DNA from: Vitis vinifera
Taxonomy: Eukaryota > Streptophyta > Magnoliopsida > Vitales > Vitaceae
NCBI RefSeq assembly: GCF_030704535.1
Contig: NC_081811.1
Location: 8,102,001 to 8,166,000, forward strand
Reading direction: 5' to 3'
Length of the DNA: 64,000 nucleotides
Below the pieces are notes generated by a model, which worked only from the letters and a program-made list of their open reading frames with translations, did no database searches and was not told where the DNA came from. Below, one piece after another: positions 20,971 to 33,200 of the stretch (positions are counted from its first letter, which is position 1; every line of letters begins with the position of its first letter). Made by a program: the position numbers and the translations under genes.

Positions 20971-22309
20971 GAGCTGTTGATTGGTGTCATTTATTGGCTG
21001 TCATGCAAGAATCTCAAACCACATCATTGATTGTGCATTTACATTTTTCAATGTCATTGATTGCGTGTAATGACTGATTGACATTGATTTTTAGGTGTAA
21101 ATGCCATCTAGATTGTCGCTTAGGCATTCAGTGTGATTAATCATCTATCCAATGCCTAGAATTTTCAACTGGGTTGGTTTGTCCACCAGGAAGTCCCAAT
21201 CGACTTAGTTTGTCTATTCTGTCTGGCATTGGGAAGAAAGAAATCTATTTTTCCTCTTACGCCAAACGGAGTTTGTCTTGGTCCAGACGAATTGCTTCCA
21301 AACAGATTATCCGCTAACCTTGGATGATGAAAGGGTCTTGAGCTTAAGAAAAACACGTGAAGGGAAGCTTCACACAATGCCCCTTAATCTGTCTACCCCT
21401 GTTTGGTAGGGTTGTTGATGGGCTAGAATAGAACGAATTGTATGTTTTTTCAGGTTTTTGGGTGCCATGGGATGTGTGTCATTTGGTGCTTTAATGATGG
21501 GTCACATTGACCGAGGCTGGCTATTAGACAACGTGTCTCTTAGGCCACTTTGGTTTTTGTTCCATATAAATAATAAGATTCCACCTATTTGGTTCATCTT
21601 TTGGTTTTCTCTTGTTTAATGCTCTCTCGTCTACGTTGCTCTTTCACTGTCACTGTGTTTACCATCAGTTGTTTCCTTTTGACTTCATTATCGCTAACGA
21701 CTAGTTTGCTACTAGAGGATCTATTCCTCGCCAGAGAACATTTCGGTTTTCACTTTGATAAGTTTTTTGTCGTCAGTTCGTTCTTTTTTTGTGTTTGTTT
21801 TTTCTTTTCCAATTGTGTTGGTGTTGTTTGTTTGGAGAGAAAATGGACACATCAATGTCCAGATTTGGGACTCTTTGGTTTCCCCGCTCGCTTCTTCTAC
21901 TTGTTTGGAGTGTACGTATTAGTGTCCAAATCTAGGGCGTTTTAGACTTCTTGTTTGCTTCTACGTTGTCATTGTATTTGTATTATCATCTTACGCTTTT
22001 GTTGTCACTACGATGGTGCGATGTGTGCAATTCTTCATTTGTCATCGATGAATAAGCTTTTTCTATAAGTTTTCGTAGCCAAATTCATCTAGATTCGGAC
22101 TATAGTTCATTTAGGTTTAGGTGTTCGTCACTAGGGCAACACCGAACAATGGACGAACCAAGTGATTGGTTCTGAGAACTGCATTGATTTGTGCAAGTTT
22201 CCACACAGCCTAGGCCCTATTTGATCTAATGGACAGAAAATGAGTTACTTTTTCCAGCGGAAGGCCTCAGCAAAGTGGACTGAAAAATGATAGAGTCGAG
22301 TTCTCGAGG
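20971..22309. other. left part of gypsy element B, probably its LTR and adjoining DNA
   Basis: No gene that I can defend. It follows the opposed extra frame of element B, where the 3' LTR would be expected. Repeated ATTGATTG/CATTGA words occur near 21,000-21,100. LTR ends were not found. Confidence 0.35.
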
Positions 22310-24663
22310 CTGGATCGCCCAGTTGGGGACCTATCCGAGCAATAGTTCTAAGCTCGTTTTCATATTCCGGACACCATCTTGATTCAGTTAACAGACGATG
22401 AAGCTTTATTGTCAGTCAACCTTCCAAATAACATGATATACTTTACCATAGAACATTTTGTTGCATAGCTCCGTCTCTCCCTTTTGTCCATTCTTAAACA
22501 ATTTCTTCACTTCACCCAAATTCCACCTGCTTTCCTTCATCTAAACGTTGTCCTGATACTGATGAGGTGTAGTGTGCTAGACAAGCTCTTCCAGCTAGAT
22601 ATCTCCTTATTGGAAGTCTTGTTCATTTACACTATTAAGATGAGCCCAAATGAGAGGTTCAACTTGTTTGCTCACATTCCTTCTCTCCAGTTTGTAACCA
22701 ATCTTTTGGACTCGAGCAAAGGTTGGGCCAAGGGGCATGTTTTGGTGTTCGACCCTTGGAGCAATTCGTCTAAGGGTTCTAATGGAATCTCGTTGGAGAT
22801 TCCAAGTAAACTATGCTTTTATCACTTTCATTTTGTCTTGCTGCTATATCCCCCTTGTTGCCAATCTACTCACGATCTTTATGTTCGTCTAATGCAGGTA
22901 AGGAGAGGTGAGGACGCCTTGTAGAGTGGGTGGAGAAGACTTCATTCGCCCATCTTAACAAGTTGTTCAAAATGGACGTTGCTAAATGGGCTCACAGTGT
23001 TCTCCTATCAGGCAAGAACCTACAGGTGCTAATAAAAAATCCTAAGTCGTTTATCGTCCCAATGTTTCCCCAATTAGCTCCTCCGTTTTTGGAACCCAAC
23101 GAACTTTTCATGCTGAATGATTTACCTTTCTATGAGGTTGCTCGTTTGGAGGATTCTAAAGCACGCCAGGCTCATATAGAGGAATAGGAAAAGAAACACC
23201 ATGAAGGAACATTAAGGCAAGCTTCAGTAGCTAGTCTTCAGACTTCCAACTCCGTTGTCCGTCCTTCTGCTTAAAAGAAGAAACCCGTGGCTCGTCCCAT
23301 CTAAAAGACGAGAACTCCGCCTCTTGCTACCCCGTCTTCATCATTTATTTCATCTCCTTCATCTTCTCTATGCTCTTCATCTTCCAACGACAAAGTAGAA
23401 GTAGGGGTGAATCGACTGGTGCCTCCTATTATTTATGAGGAAGAGGAAGAAGAGGAGATGGCCTCTAACTTGAGAGTCAGATTTTATAAGAGGCAGCGTA
23501 AGGGCCTGATTGAATCTATTGTTATTGACCTTTCTCCTTCAAAGAAAACTCGTTCGACACCTGGTCTGGACTCTCCATCCAAGTCAACACTACCGACTCT
23601 TGTTGCAGTTGTTGCGTCAAGCCTAGATGAAAAACCTTCATCTATTGATGATATTTCCTATCACGAGATGAAGAAGTCCTTCGTCGTCTCGGGAAAAATC
23701 AATGATGATTCATTTGAGTGTTCGAACTCTTCTTCTCTCCGCCTGAAGCCAGCCTATGTCTCCAGTCGGGAGGAAGCATTTGAGCTTCTGAGCCATATCC
23801 CTTCCTTCACCAAAAAGAAGTCTCCAGTGTAAGACATGGGGGTGCTCTTTTCAGCTACGCAATGAATTTTGGTCGAGGTAGAGGAAGACCCTATCCAATT
23901 TTTCATGGCACGATTTCTTTACTATACTCCAGACACTACCATTGCCCGCATCATTCATATGAAAGACTACTCTGTTTTTAAGACAACAGAAGTGGTAGGT
24001 CATCTTCCTCCTTTGCACTTGTGACTTTTCTCATTTTTCATTTAGTCTTTTGTTTCATAATGATCTTTGCTGCTCCTAGGTGATAGCTGGAGTTCATAAC
24101 CTCATATGACACTAAGAGCATCTCTTCCAATGATTGGAAGCAATCGAAACAATGAGGACATACATTGCCCATAACATGGAGGAAAATGAGGAACTCCTAG
24201 CTGGCTTGGAGATAACAAGGAGTGAAGTTGTTGCTCCTTGGAAGCTGGTTGAGGAAGATGTTTGTCTATTGAGGAAAGTCGAGGAGGAGAAGGAAGCGTT
24301 CTAGGTCGAGGCTTATCGACTGGATGAGGAAAGGATAGTTATGGCAACCGAGAAGAAGAAGGTTGAAGAAGAGACTGCCTGGCTGAGGTAGAAACTATAA
24401 GATCTCCAGGCAAGGTTTGCCGCTCGAAATGAGGATTCAGAAGTGGACTATGAAAAGTAGGTAGATGACATGTTCTTTTATGGCTATTAGTGTTGTATGA
24501 AGAAGCATGGCGTTATCAACAATACTCTCAGCTTCCCTTCTGATGATGAAGATGATGGGTTTTTGGGTGGCTCTACCCAATGGGACAAGCCCACGCCAGG
24601 AGACAAACATGTTTTAGGAGGCAGATTTTCCACTGAAGACGACTCTCATGACGAGTGGACTTG
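22310..24663 (+). pseudogene. opposed extra frame of gypsy element B (gag/transposon-like)
   Basis: Runs on the plus strand, opposite to the pol of the same element. Blocks in order: LTDDEALLSVNLPNNMIYF, PPAFLHLNVVLILMRCSVLD, then SSKGWAKGHVLVFDPWS (22,484-22,924), WVEKTSFAHLNKLFKMDVAK and LPFYEVARLEDSKARQAH (22,930-23,187), a Ser/Glu-rich region and SREEAFELLSHIPSFTKKKS (23,407-23,832), a Glu/Lys-rich coiled-coil-like stretch around 24,180-24,420, and VDDMFFYGY, CCMKKHGV, LSFPSDDEDD to a stop at 24,662-24,664. It resembles the 'putative gypsy type transposon' frames of plants. Occasional stops break it, but it is much better preserved than the homologous frame in element A. Role unknown. Confidence 0.65.
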
Positions 24664-24889
24664 ACTTCTTTTTCATTTCTTTACTTTGGCCGGTTGTGGC
24701 CTAGTCTTTCATACTTGTACATACAATGCATGTGCTTTTGAGTTTTTTTCTTCAATGTGATTGCACTTATTAATTTTTCTTCAAGTATGCTTTCTTTAGT
24801 TGTTTGTTTTGGCTACACTATTTTCATAAGTAACTTTTATTGATAATATTGCTTTAAGTTGGTTACATTCCATGGATAGAACAAAGACA
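24664..24889. other. spacer between the two convergent frames of element B
   Basis: T-rich non-coding stretch separating the end of the plus-strand extra frame from the end of minus-strand pol, which converge here. Confidence 0.5.
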
Positions 24890-25796
24890 CGTCGTCTAGT
24901 GTCTAGAGATGGTATGTCCCTGAGTCTCCTACCTTATTACAACATAAGGTCCTTCCCAATTAGCTTGTAGCTTTCCGACTCCCACTTCAATAGTGTTTTT
25001 GAAGACTCTTTTGAGGACAAAAAATCCTAGCTGCAAAAATCATGGTTGTACCCTTTTGTTGTACTCAGCGATTGCCCGTTGATAGTAAAAAGCTATCCAG
25101 ATAGTTGCAGCTCCTCGCTTTTCGTCAGCCCAATCCAGTTGCTTTATGAGTTCTTCATCGTTGTCCATTTGATCTTTCATGGCTGTTTTGGCAGTAGAGA
25201 TGCCAATTTCGGTTGGAATGATGACTTCCATCCCATAAGCAAGGGTGAAGGGAGTGGCTCCTTTTGGCTCTCTAGATGTTGTCCAATAGGCCTATAAGAC
25301 TCCGGGTAACTCGTCTACTCATTTTCCTTTTGCTCATTCCAACATTTTCTTCAATACATTCAACAAGGTTTTGTTTGTCGCCTCTGCTTGTTTGTTACTT
25401 TATGGATAGCGGGGTGTTAAGTACAAATTCTTGATGTCTAGCTCTAAGCAAAATGTTCAAAAGATGACGTTGTCAAATTAAGGTTCATTATTCGTAATAA
25501 TTGCTCGTGGAATTTCGAATCGACATGCGATTGTGGACCCTCACCCGATCCACCGGACCGACGCGACTCGCTTTTAAAAGAAAAGAAAGAAATGAAAAAG
25601 TTGGTGTTTTCCAGTTTTGAAAAACCCGTCCCTGGTGAGGAACGGTGTTGTTTGGAGTCGCCACTTACTTTTTATTTTTGTTTTTAAAATGGGGAAAATT
25701 AAGTAAGAACAAAAACCCCTAATGACCCCAGTATGGAAAAAACGGTCTACGAAAACTAGATTCTGGGTCCGAGGATCAGGTTACCCGTTGGGAAGG

Positions 25797-25812
25797 TACC
25801 TCATGCGAGGTA
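25797..25812 (-). other. stem-loop near the LTR 3' end (copy 2)
   Basis: On the element's own strand TACCTC, loop GCAT, GAGGTA, directly after the AGAGGGGTGC block and about 265 bp before the element's end. It is the positional counterpart of the stem-loop at 17,994-18,009. Confidence 0.7.
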
Positions 25813-26499
25813 GCACCCCTCTAGGCCCGAAACTCGGTCTCTACTAATGAATTGGATATGTGGGAGCATATGGGTCAAAGGTCAAATAAAACCCTAGGCT
25901 AAATAGATGTCATGAATCACACAATCCTAATTGGTATTTGGCATGCATATGAATTCAACCAAACAAAACAATGGGTGCGTACTTGTGGTCCCTAGCCAAG
26001 CGCTGCATAAAAGGTCAGCCAAACACAGATAAACACATAACAAACATTCAAGATTAAGCACCATGCATGCATATGAATTCAACAACCAAAGCCAACGATG
26101 CCTACCTGTGGTCCCTAGCCAAGCGCTGCAGCAGAGGGTGAGTCAGTCACGCAACATGTATTCAAAATCAAGCATCAAAGCTTGTGCCAAAAAAGAAGAT
26201 AGTTGGTTGAAATGAGGTAAGGGACTCCCCAAATGTCATACAAATCGAACTAGACTGGTCTAGACCACACCACCCATAACTTCAAAATTGCCCATACTAA
26301 CTGAAATCAAACACTGACTTAAACCTTCAAGATGGCTCACAAGTGCCCTATAGGAAATGGGTTTGAGCCCCCATGTATAAGGGCTCGAAAAATGCCAAAA
26401 TTGAGGGCTACCTAAAGTTCTCCAGCAGAACAGGTTGAACTAGTTCTCAACTGGTACAACCTATTGAGAAGAATTCCCAAATTTTTCTAAAAAACTCCT

Positions 26500-27628
26500 A
26501 AATGAGTGAGGATTCAAACAAAAGAAACGACACTCAGTCCTGAGCCCGGATGAGTGAGAACCGGACAAAGAAAGGCAGGTGTTCTTCATGGCTGACAAAG
26601 GCAGCCAGCTATGGTGCTGAACCGGTTGAACCGGTTCCCAACTAGTTCAGCCGGTTGATAAAAAATCCCAAATTCGGTCAAAAAGTTCCTAAGTGATTAA
26701 GGAAGCAAACAGAAGAAACAGTTCTCAATTCCGAACCCGGATGAGTGAGAACCAGACAAAGAAAGGCAGGTGTTCCTCATGGCTGACAAAGGCTGCCAGC
26801 TATGGTGCTGAACCGGTTGAACCGGTTCCCAACCGATTCAGCTGGTTGATAAAAAAATCCCAAATTCAGTTAGAAAGTTCCTAAGTGATTAAGGAAGCAA
26901 ACAAAAGAAACGGTTCTCAATTCCGAGCCCGGATGAGTGAGAACCAGACAAAGAAAGGCAGGTGTTCCTCATGGCTGATAGAGGCTGCCAGCTATGGTGC
27001 TGAACCGGTTCCCAATAGGTTCAGCCGGTTGGTAAAAAATCCCAAATTCGGTCAAAAAGTTCCTAAGTGATTAAGGAAGCAAACAAAAGAAACGGTTCTC
27101 AATTCCAAGCCCGGATGAGTGAGAACCAGACAAAGAAAGACAGGTGTTCCTCATGGCTGATAGAGGCTGCCAGCTATGGTGCTGAACCGGTTGAACCGGT
27201 TCCCAACCGGTTCATCCGATTGGTAAAAAATCCCAAATTCGGTCAGAAAGTTCCTAAGTGATTAAGGAAGCAAACAAAAGAAACGGTTCTCAATTCCGAA
27301 CCCGAATGAGTGAGAACCAAACAAAGAAAGGTAGGTGTTCCTCATGGCTGATAGAGGCTACCAACTATGGTGTTGAACCGGTTGAACAGGTTCCCAACAG
27401 GTTCAGCCGGTTGGTAAAAAATCCCAAATTTGGTCAGAAAGTTCCTAAGTGATTAAGAAAGCAAACAAAAGAAACGGTTCTCAATTCTGAGCCCGGATGA
27501 GTGAGAACCAGACAAAGAAAGGCAAGTGTTCCTCATGGCTGACAAAGGCTGGCAGCTATGGTGCTGAACCGGTTCCCAACCGGTTCAGCCGGTTGATAAA
27601 AAATCCCAAATTCGGTCAGAAAATTCCT
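26500..27628. repeat. six-unit minisatellite of 182-192 bp rich in AACCGGTT
   Basis: Units start at about 26,500, 26,691, 26,883, 27,065, 27,256 and 27,447. Each runs from AAGTGATTAAGG-AAGCAAAC (first unit variant) through CCCGGATGAGTGAGAACC and TGGCTGA(C/T)A(A/G)AGGC to a core of GGTTGAACCGGTTCC and CAGCCGGTTG. Two units of 182 bp lack the nine bases of one GGTTGAACC-type step. Partial and diverged relatives lie before 26,500 and at about 28,310-28,650. Short open frames repeat with the units but are only by-products of the repetition. Confidence 0.92.
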
Positions 27629-30600
27629 AAATGATTAATAACCAATCAACAACAATCATGTGTGGCCTTTATTATCCACACCCAAGCAATACAATCTTCA
27701 TATCAAAGGGAAGAAAAGATGATGAGGAAGGAGAAAAAGCATATGAAGACGAGGAAGATAAACTGTAAGTAAAGAAAATTCAGCATGCTTACCTCAGAAT
27801 CTCCACCAAATATGATCCGTATATGCAGATGATGACTTCCAAAACTGAGATGCTATCACTCTCCTCTTCAAAAAAACCACAGTGCTGAAGCTTTCCCCCA
27901 CGCTCTCAACTCAGAAGATGCTACTGACCTTTTGTTTTTCTCACCAGCAAAATTTCTCCTCTCCAAAATGTCCCCTCCTGTCCTTTGCTCTCCTATCCTC
28001 TCACCTTTTATACTCATACCCCTCTTAGCATTTGAGCCTCCTGGATTCCTTCCCCTTCAGCACCGAAATCCCCTTCATCAGCATGGGAACCACACCCCTC
28101 ATTACTTCTCTTAAACTTACGAGGCCAGCTCACTCCTTCAGTTTTCAGCTTGCTTCACCACCAAGAATCCATATGGATTCGTGGTGGGCTGCAAGGAACC
28201 CAAACCAAGGCCCAAAATGAACCCACAACATTGCCCAAAACCGATCTGGAGCTTACGGGCCTGAGCCATGTAGGATTTGGGCCTCAAAATTACTAGAATT
28301 AGTGTTTTACCTCAGCTGACTCAATGAACCGGCTGAACCGGATGCCAACTGGTCGAACCGATGGAAAAAAATTCTGAAAATTTGACAAAATGTTCCTAGT
28401 AGAGTAAGGAATCGATTAAAAAAAACGGTGCGTGATTCCAAGTTCGGAAGAGGGAGATATGATCAAAACAATTACCAAAAATCAGTGTTCTACACTGGCT
28501 GACTCGATGAACCGACTGAACCGGCTACCAGCCAGCCGACCGGTTGCAAAAAATTTTGAAAATTTTACAGAATGTTCCTAGAAGAATAAGGAATCCATAA
28601 AAAGAAACGGTTCTTGATTCCGAGTTTGGATGAGGGAGATACGATCAAAACAAACTCGAGTGCTCCGAACCTCAACATGCCCCTATAAACCCCAACTAAG
28701 CTAAAACATCGGGATGACCTCACTTCCTTCCTATAGCGTGATGTGAACGACTAGGAAAATGGCCATGGTGACCCTCCAAAATGAACCACATATGCACCAC
28801 AATGGACCACAGACAAACCCACACGAGGCTCGGACACCGACTAAGCCCAAAAGGGGCCCTAGTGGTGCCATATGCGAACGATGGGTGGATGTGACACCCG
28901 AAGGATAAATGCCAGTGTCGAAGGACAAAATTGAGGGTCTACACGATGTTTTTCTAGGCGAACTTGGAGACATCTTTGTCTTTGATACTGGGATAGGCTT
29001 ATGCTTCCATCCACTTGCTAAATTAGTTGTTTGCAATGAGCAAAAACTTATTTTGTGTTGCTCTAGTGGACAAGGGCTTGACTATGTCCACCCCCCACTG
29101 CATAAATGACTAAGGACTTGTGACCAAGTTGAGGGCTTCTGAAGGTACATGGGGAATGGGAGCGTGTCATTGACATTGATCGCATCTTTTGACATAGCTT
29201 TCAACGTCCCACTTCATGGTGGGCTAATAGTATCTTTGCGTGTAGGTATGGTGTGCTAAAGTTCGTTCACCTAGGTAATTGTAGTATACACCCTCATGGA
29301 GTTTGGCTAGAACATACTTGGCCTTTGGCTTTCTAAAAAACTTTAGGTATAGACCCCCGAATGATTGTTTATAAAGTTGATCATTAATTAAAGTGAAGTG
29401 TGCTGCTTGTATGTGGAGTTTGTGTGCTTGTTTCTCATCTATTAGTACATCCCCTATCTAGAGGTATTTTATGATGTCGAGCATCCATCCGAAGTCTGTT
29501 GACTGGTATTGCATACTAGCTCAGGAGTGATTGAAGGCGCAACTTTGAGGTAGATGGGTAGCATTATCATCTCATTTATGGGGAGAGTGGCAGTTATTCC
29601 AGTTAGTGCGTCGACCTTTCCATTCTCCTCTCGTGGCACTCGTCTGATGATCTACTCATCTAGTTTTTTTAAGCATTCTTCCACCATGGCGAGGTATCGG
29701 GTCATATGTTCATTATTTGCTTTGTACTCTCGTTGAATCTACCCGACAATTAGTTGAGAGTCACTCCTAATCTCCAACTTGGTTACGACTAACATTAGGG
29801 CGAGATCTAGCTTAGCTAGCACAACTTCATATTTTGCCTCGTTGTTGGAGGACAAGAAGTTGATATGGATAACTTGCTCTATTAGTTCCTCGGTTGATGA
29901 TTGTAGGAGCAGACCTACTCCAGATCCAGACACCTTGGAGGCTTCATCTACATGAAGTGTCCACCATTGCTCTCCAGGGTGGTCAACCAGATGTGTTTGT
30001 TTTTTAGGAAGTTCAACTTTAAAGTCATCCATAACCTGTCCCTTTAAGGATAACCACGACTAATACTTGATCCCATACTCACTCAACTCGATTGCCCATT
30101 TCAACATTCATCTGGATAGGTCCAACTTATGTAAGGTGACTCAGAGCAGCTGGTTTATAAGTACAATCACTTGATGAGCCTAGAAGTATGGGCGGAGCTT
30201 TCGAGCAGGACTCTTTAGTGCCAAAGCAATCTGCTATACTTGGAAATACCGAGTCTCAGCATCCACCATTACTTTGCTCACATAATAGATGTGTTTTTGC
30301 TCCTTGTCTCGTATATACTAAAATAGGATGGTGCTGACAACTCAGTTAGATACGACCAGATACATGTAGAGTTCTTCGCCAAACTTAGGGTTGCTTAAAA
30401 TGAGTGGTTCAGTAAGGTAGCGTTTGACTGCTTCAAATACCTGCTTACACTCATTTGTCTAGCCTAACATGCTTGCCCCCTTAAGTTTGAGGAAGAAATG
30501 TCGCAGCTTATTTGTGTAACGAGCTATGAAATGACCTAAACCTGCGAGACAGCCTGTGAGGCGGTGCAATTTCTTTTTGGCTGCTTGGAGCGAGTGTTTC

Positions 30601-31979
30601 GATGACGACTTTCACTTGAGCCGAATTAATTTTAATTCCTCTTTGGGTTACCATAAACCCTAGAAACTTCCTTCCATTGACGCCGAAGGCACACTTAGCC
30701 AAATTGAGCTTCATGTTGTATGTCCGCATTATATGAAATGCTTCTTCCAGGTGTTGGATGTACTTGGCTCGGGTTTTGCTTTTTACAAATATGGTGTCAA
30801 TGTAGACTTCCACAATTCAGCTGATTAAGGGAATAAAGAATTTTGTCATTAGTCTCTAGTAGGTAGCACCAATATTCTTGAGTCTAAACGGCATAACTCT
30901 GTAACAGTACAACCCTTGTGGTGTGACAAAGGCTGTTTTCTTCTTGTCTGGCTAGAAATAGGGATCTGGTGGTATTCGAAAAGGGCATCTAAAAAGGAAA
31001 ATATCTTGTGCCCGGCGGTGGCCTAGACTATATGATCTATCCAGGGCAAGAGAAAACTATCTTTTAGGCAAATGTCATTCAGGTTGGTGTAATCAACATA
31101 GACTCACCACCTTCCATCTTTCTTTGGGACTACCATCACATTCGCTAACCAATTCAGATATTTGACTTCTTTGATGAATCCAATTGCCAATAGTTTGTCA
31201 ATTTTAATTTGGATGATTTTTTGTCTGTTCGGATGAAAACGTCGGATCTTTTTTCAGATAAGCCACGAGGTGGATGAGATGTTGAGCTTGTGGGAGGCCA
31301 CAACTAGATGGATTCCCAACATGTCCGAGTGAGTCTAGACAAAGATGTCCTTATTGCACTGAAGTATATTTCTTAGCAGTTCAAGTTCATTCTGTGCAAG
31401 CAAGGAACTGGTGTAGGTGATTTGATCTGTGTCGCGTGAAAAGAGTAGTGGTTTAAGCGGATCAATTGTAGATGGATCTTTCTCCGTCGAACTTAGTACC
31501 TGCTATTGTTTTCTTGCATTTTATGGCTCCGCATGCGCTTCCTCTCTGGCCGGATGTCTAGACTCTAGCGCCACTTGATAGCATTATCGCGCGGCTAGCT
31601 AGCAGCTAAGAAGGTTGACTTGTCCTAATTTCGTGAGGTAACTCACCATTTGATGGTATGTAGAAGGAATGACTTTCATTTTGTGAATCCATGTATGTCC
31701 CATAATGGCATTATAGGGAGATAGATCGTTGATCACTGAGAATCGTACGCTTAATGTGACCGGGCCGAATTGGAAAGGTAACACAACATCGCCCAGGTAG
31801 ATTGTTGTAGTTCCATTAAATCTGGATAAAGACGTCCTGGATTCTTTAGGATATATGACGAGTATCCCATTTGCTTATAGACTAACATTTGTAAGAGATT
31901 AACTGAATTGTCCAGATCAACTGGGATTCTTTGCATGTCAAATTCGCCTACCTCGATTAAGTCTTAAACAAGAGGTCTA

Positions 31980-33200
31980 GCTCTGTATCAATTGAGAAAA
32001 TAAAGGCTAATCTTTAAAAGAGAAAATACCCAAGAGGAGAGTGAATTGGGATTAAAAAAAATAAATTAAACACAACAAGTTTAAGCACAAGATGAGTAAA
32101 TAAAATGAGATAAAGTTAGAGAAATCAAACTCAGATTTTATAGTGGTTCAACACTTTCTTGCCTACGTCCACTCTCCTCAAGCTCCTAACCGAGTAAGGG
32201 TTCCACTAACTTGAAATTTCAACCAAACTTCCAATCACCTTTACACTTGGATTCCAACTCCAATGAGCTTTTACACAATCTCTTTAAGTTTCAACTCACT
32301 TGAAGACTTTAACACTCAATTAACAAATAAGAATCTCTCAACCTAACTTAACAAAGACTCAAATACAACTCAAGATTAGGATGAATCACAAAGGTGCACT
32401 AAAGGATATGCAAATGAAGATTTAATGCACCAAGAAATGAATGAGAGCTTTTAAGGCAAAAACAAGTGGGTAGACAAATAAATATAGGTGTTCTCTTACT
32501 CATAAATGAAGTGGAACTCTCTATTTATAGATTTCTAATTTCAGGAGCCAAGAAAACCAAAAAGTAGCCTCAACCAATTGAACTGGGGGTCGATTGGTTC
32601 ACTAGCCATTAGAGCATTTAATGCTTGGTAGGTGACCATTACCTTCAACCGGACCTCGACTGGGAAGACTAGGAAGGAAAGGCTACTAGAAGAGAGAGAG
32701 TGCTTTTTTCACTCCTCAACCGAACCTCGACCGGGAAGAGGGAATTGATCGATCGGAACCCCTAGTTGGTTGGCCAATGCCTTAATTAGTTCACAATTTT
32801 TGGCTCGAAAACCTTTTTTATTTTTTTATTTTATGTATTTTCTTTTCTAACACTTAGGCAATGTCTTTAGGTAAATTAATATGTCAATTTTGAAGTGATT
32901 TGCCTAAAGTTTATTTGATAAAACTCGGGTTTTGATGAAACTGTAACTTTAAAGAATAAACCGAGTTTTTCAAAGATACATGAAATGATAAGTAAATCCT
33001 AAGTACACCCATTCATTCATCTTACATTTGTTTCCTATGATTAACGGTATTCTAAAAGTTTTGATCTTGCATCCATTAGATCCTTTGATGGAATTCCAAA
33101 TTAATACCTGAAATTCTTTATAATTCAAACCAATTAGCAACTAAACTATAGTTTGTTATTATCAAGACTTGATCAGGAGAACCCTCGGGTTAACAACCTC
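31980..33200 (-). repeat. LTR-like repeat, copy 2 of 2 in the window
   Basis: Related to 19,640-20,970: GAGGAGAGTGAATTGGGATT, TTTTATAGTGGTTCAACAC, CTACGTCCACTCTCCTC, CATTTAATGCTTGGTAGGTG and several ACC(G)GGACCTCGACTGG words. It starts immediately after the truncated gypsy protease. No coding region is visible. The right edge is not defined. Confidence 0.45.

Larger units (their letters stand above)
25532..28943 (-). mobile_element. LTR-type element (solo LTR or non-autonomous) nested in gypsy B integrase
   Basis: Ends TGTGGACCCTC (25,532) and GAGGGTCTACA (28,943) form imperfect inverted termini. CGAT flanks both sides (25,528-25,531 and 28,944-28,947), and removing the insert restores the integrase reading K-N-I-A-C-R-F-E. 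At 3,412 bp without any gag/pol and without a second copy of its ends, it is probably a long solo LTR or a non-autonomous element. Its terminal 300 bp, on the minus strand, match the right arm of the composite element at 11,118-18,250. It holds a six-unit minisatellite and two diverged relatives of that unit. Confidence 0.85.
24890..31975 (-). pseudogene. Ty3/gypsy pol relic of element B, split by a nested element
   Basis: Read from the right on the minus strand. Protease remains (VDLDNSVNLLQMLVYKQMGY, LSPYNAIMGHTWIHKMKVIP, 31,600-31,940), reverse transcriptase (FIKEVKYLNWLANVMVV, then MEVYIDTIFVKSKTR near 30,800; the YIDD motif reads YIDT), RNase H (WTLHVDEAS, SSNNEAKYEVV, RSDSQLIVG, 29,739-30,032), the integrase core (28,948-29,250), then after the nested element integrase CRFEIPRAIITNNEP (25,480-25,527) and the C-terminal AVIPTE-like block EVIIPTEIGIS to about 24,890. 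Stops and frameshifts are frequent. The protease end is cut where the second LTR-like repeat begins at about 31,980. Confidence 0.9.

Noticed and set aside
26693..27452. Series of similar 61-64 codon open frames, one per repeat unit
   Set aside because: They start at GTG, end at a stop shared by every unit, and merely mirror the minisatellite; no independent sign of coding.
26500..27628. Regularly spaced repeats as a possible CRISPR array
   Set aside because: The whole ~190 bp unit is repeated in tandem with no unique spacers, and the genome is a plant.
28731..29109. Opposed frames of about 101 and 66 codons at the right end of the nested LTR element
   Set aside because: They span the element-integrase junction, so they cannot be ancestral genes.
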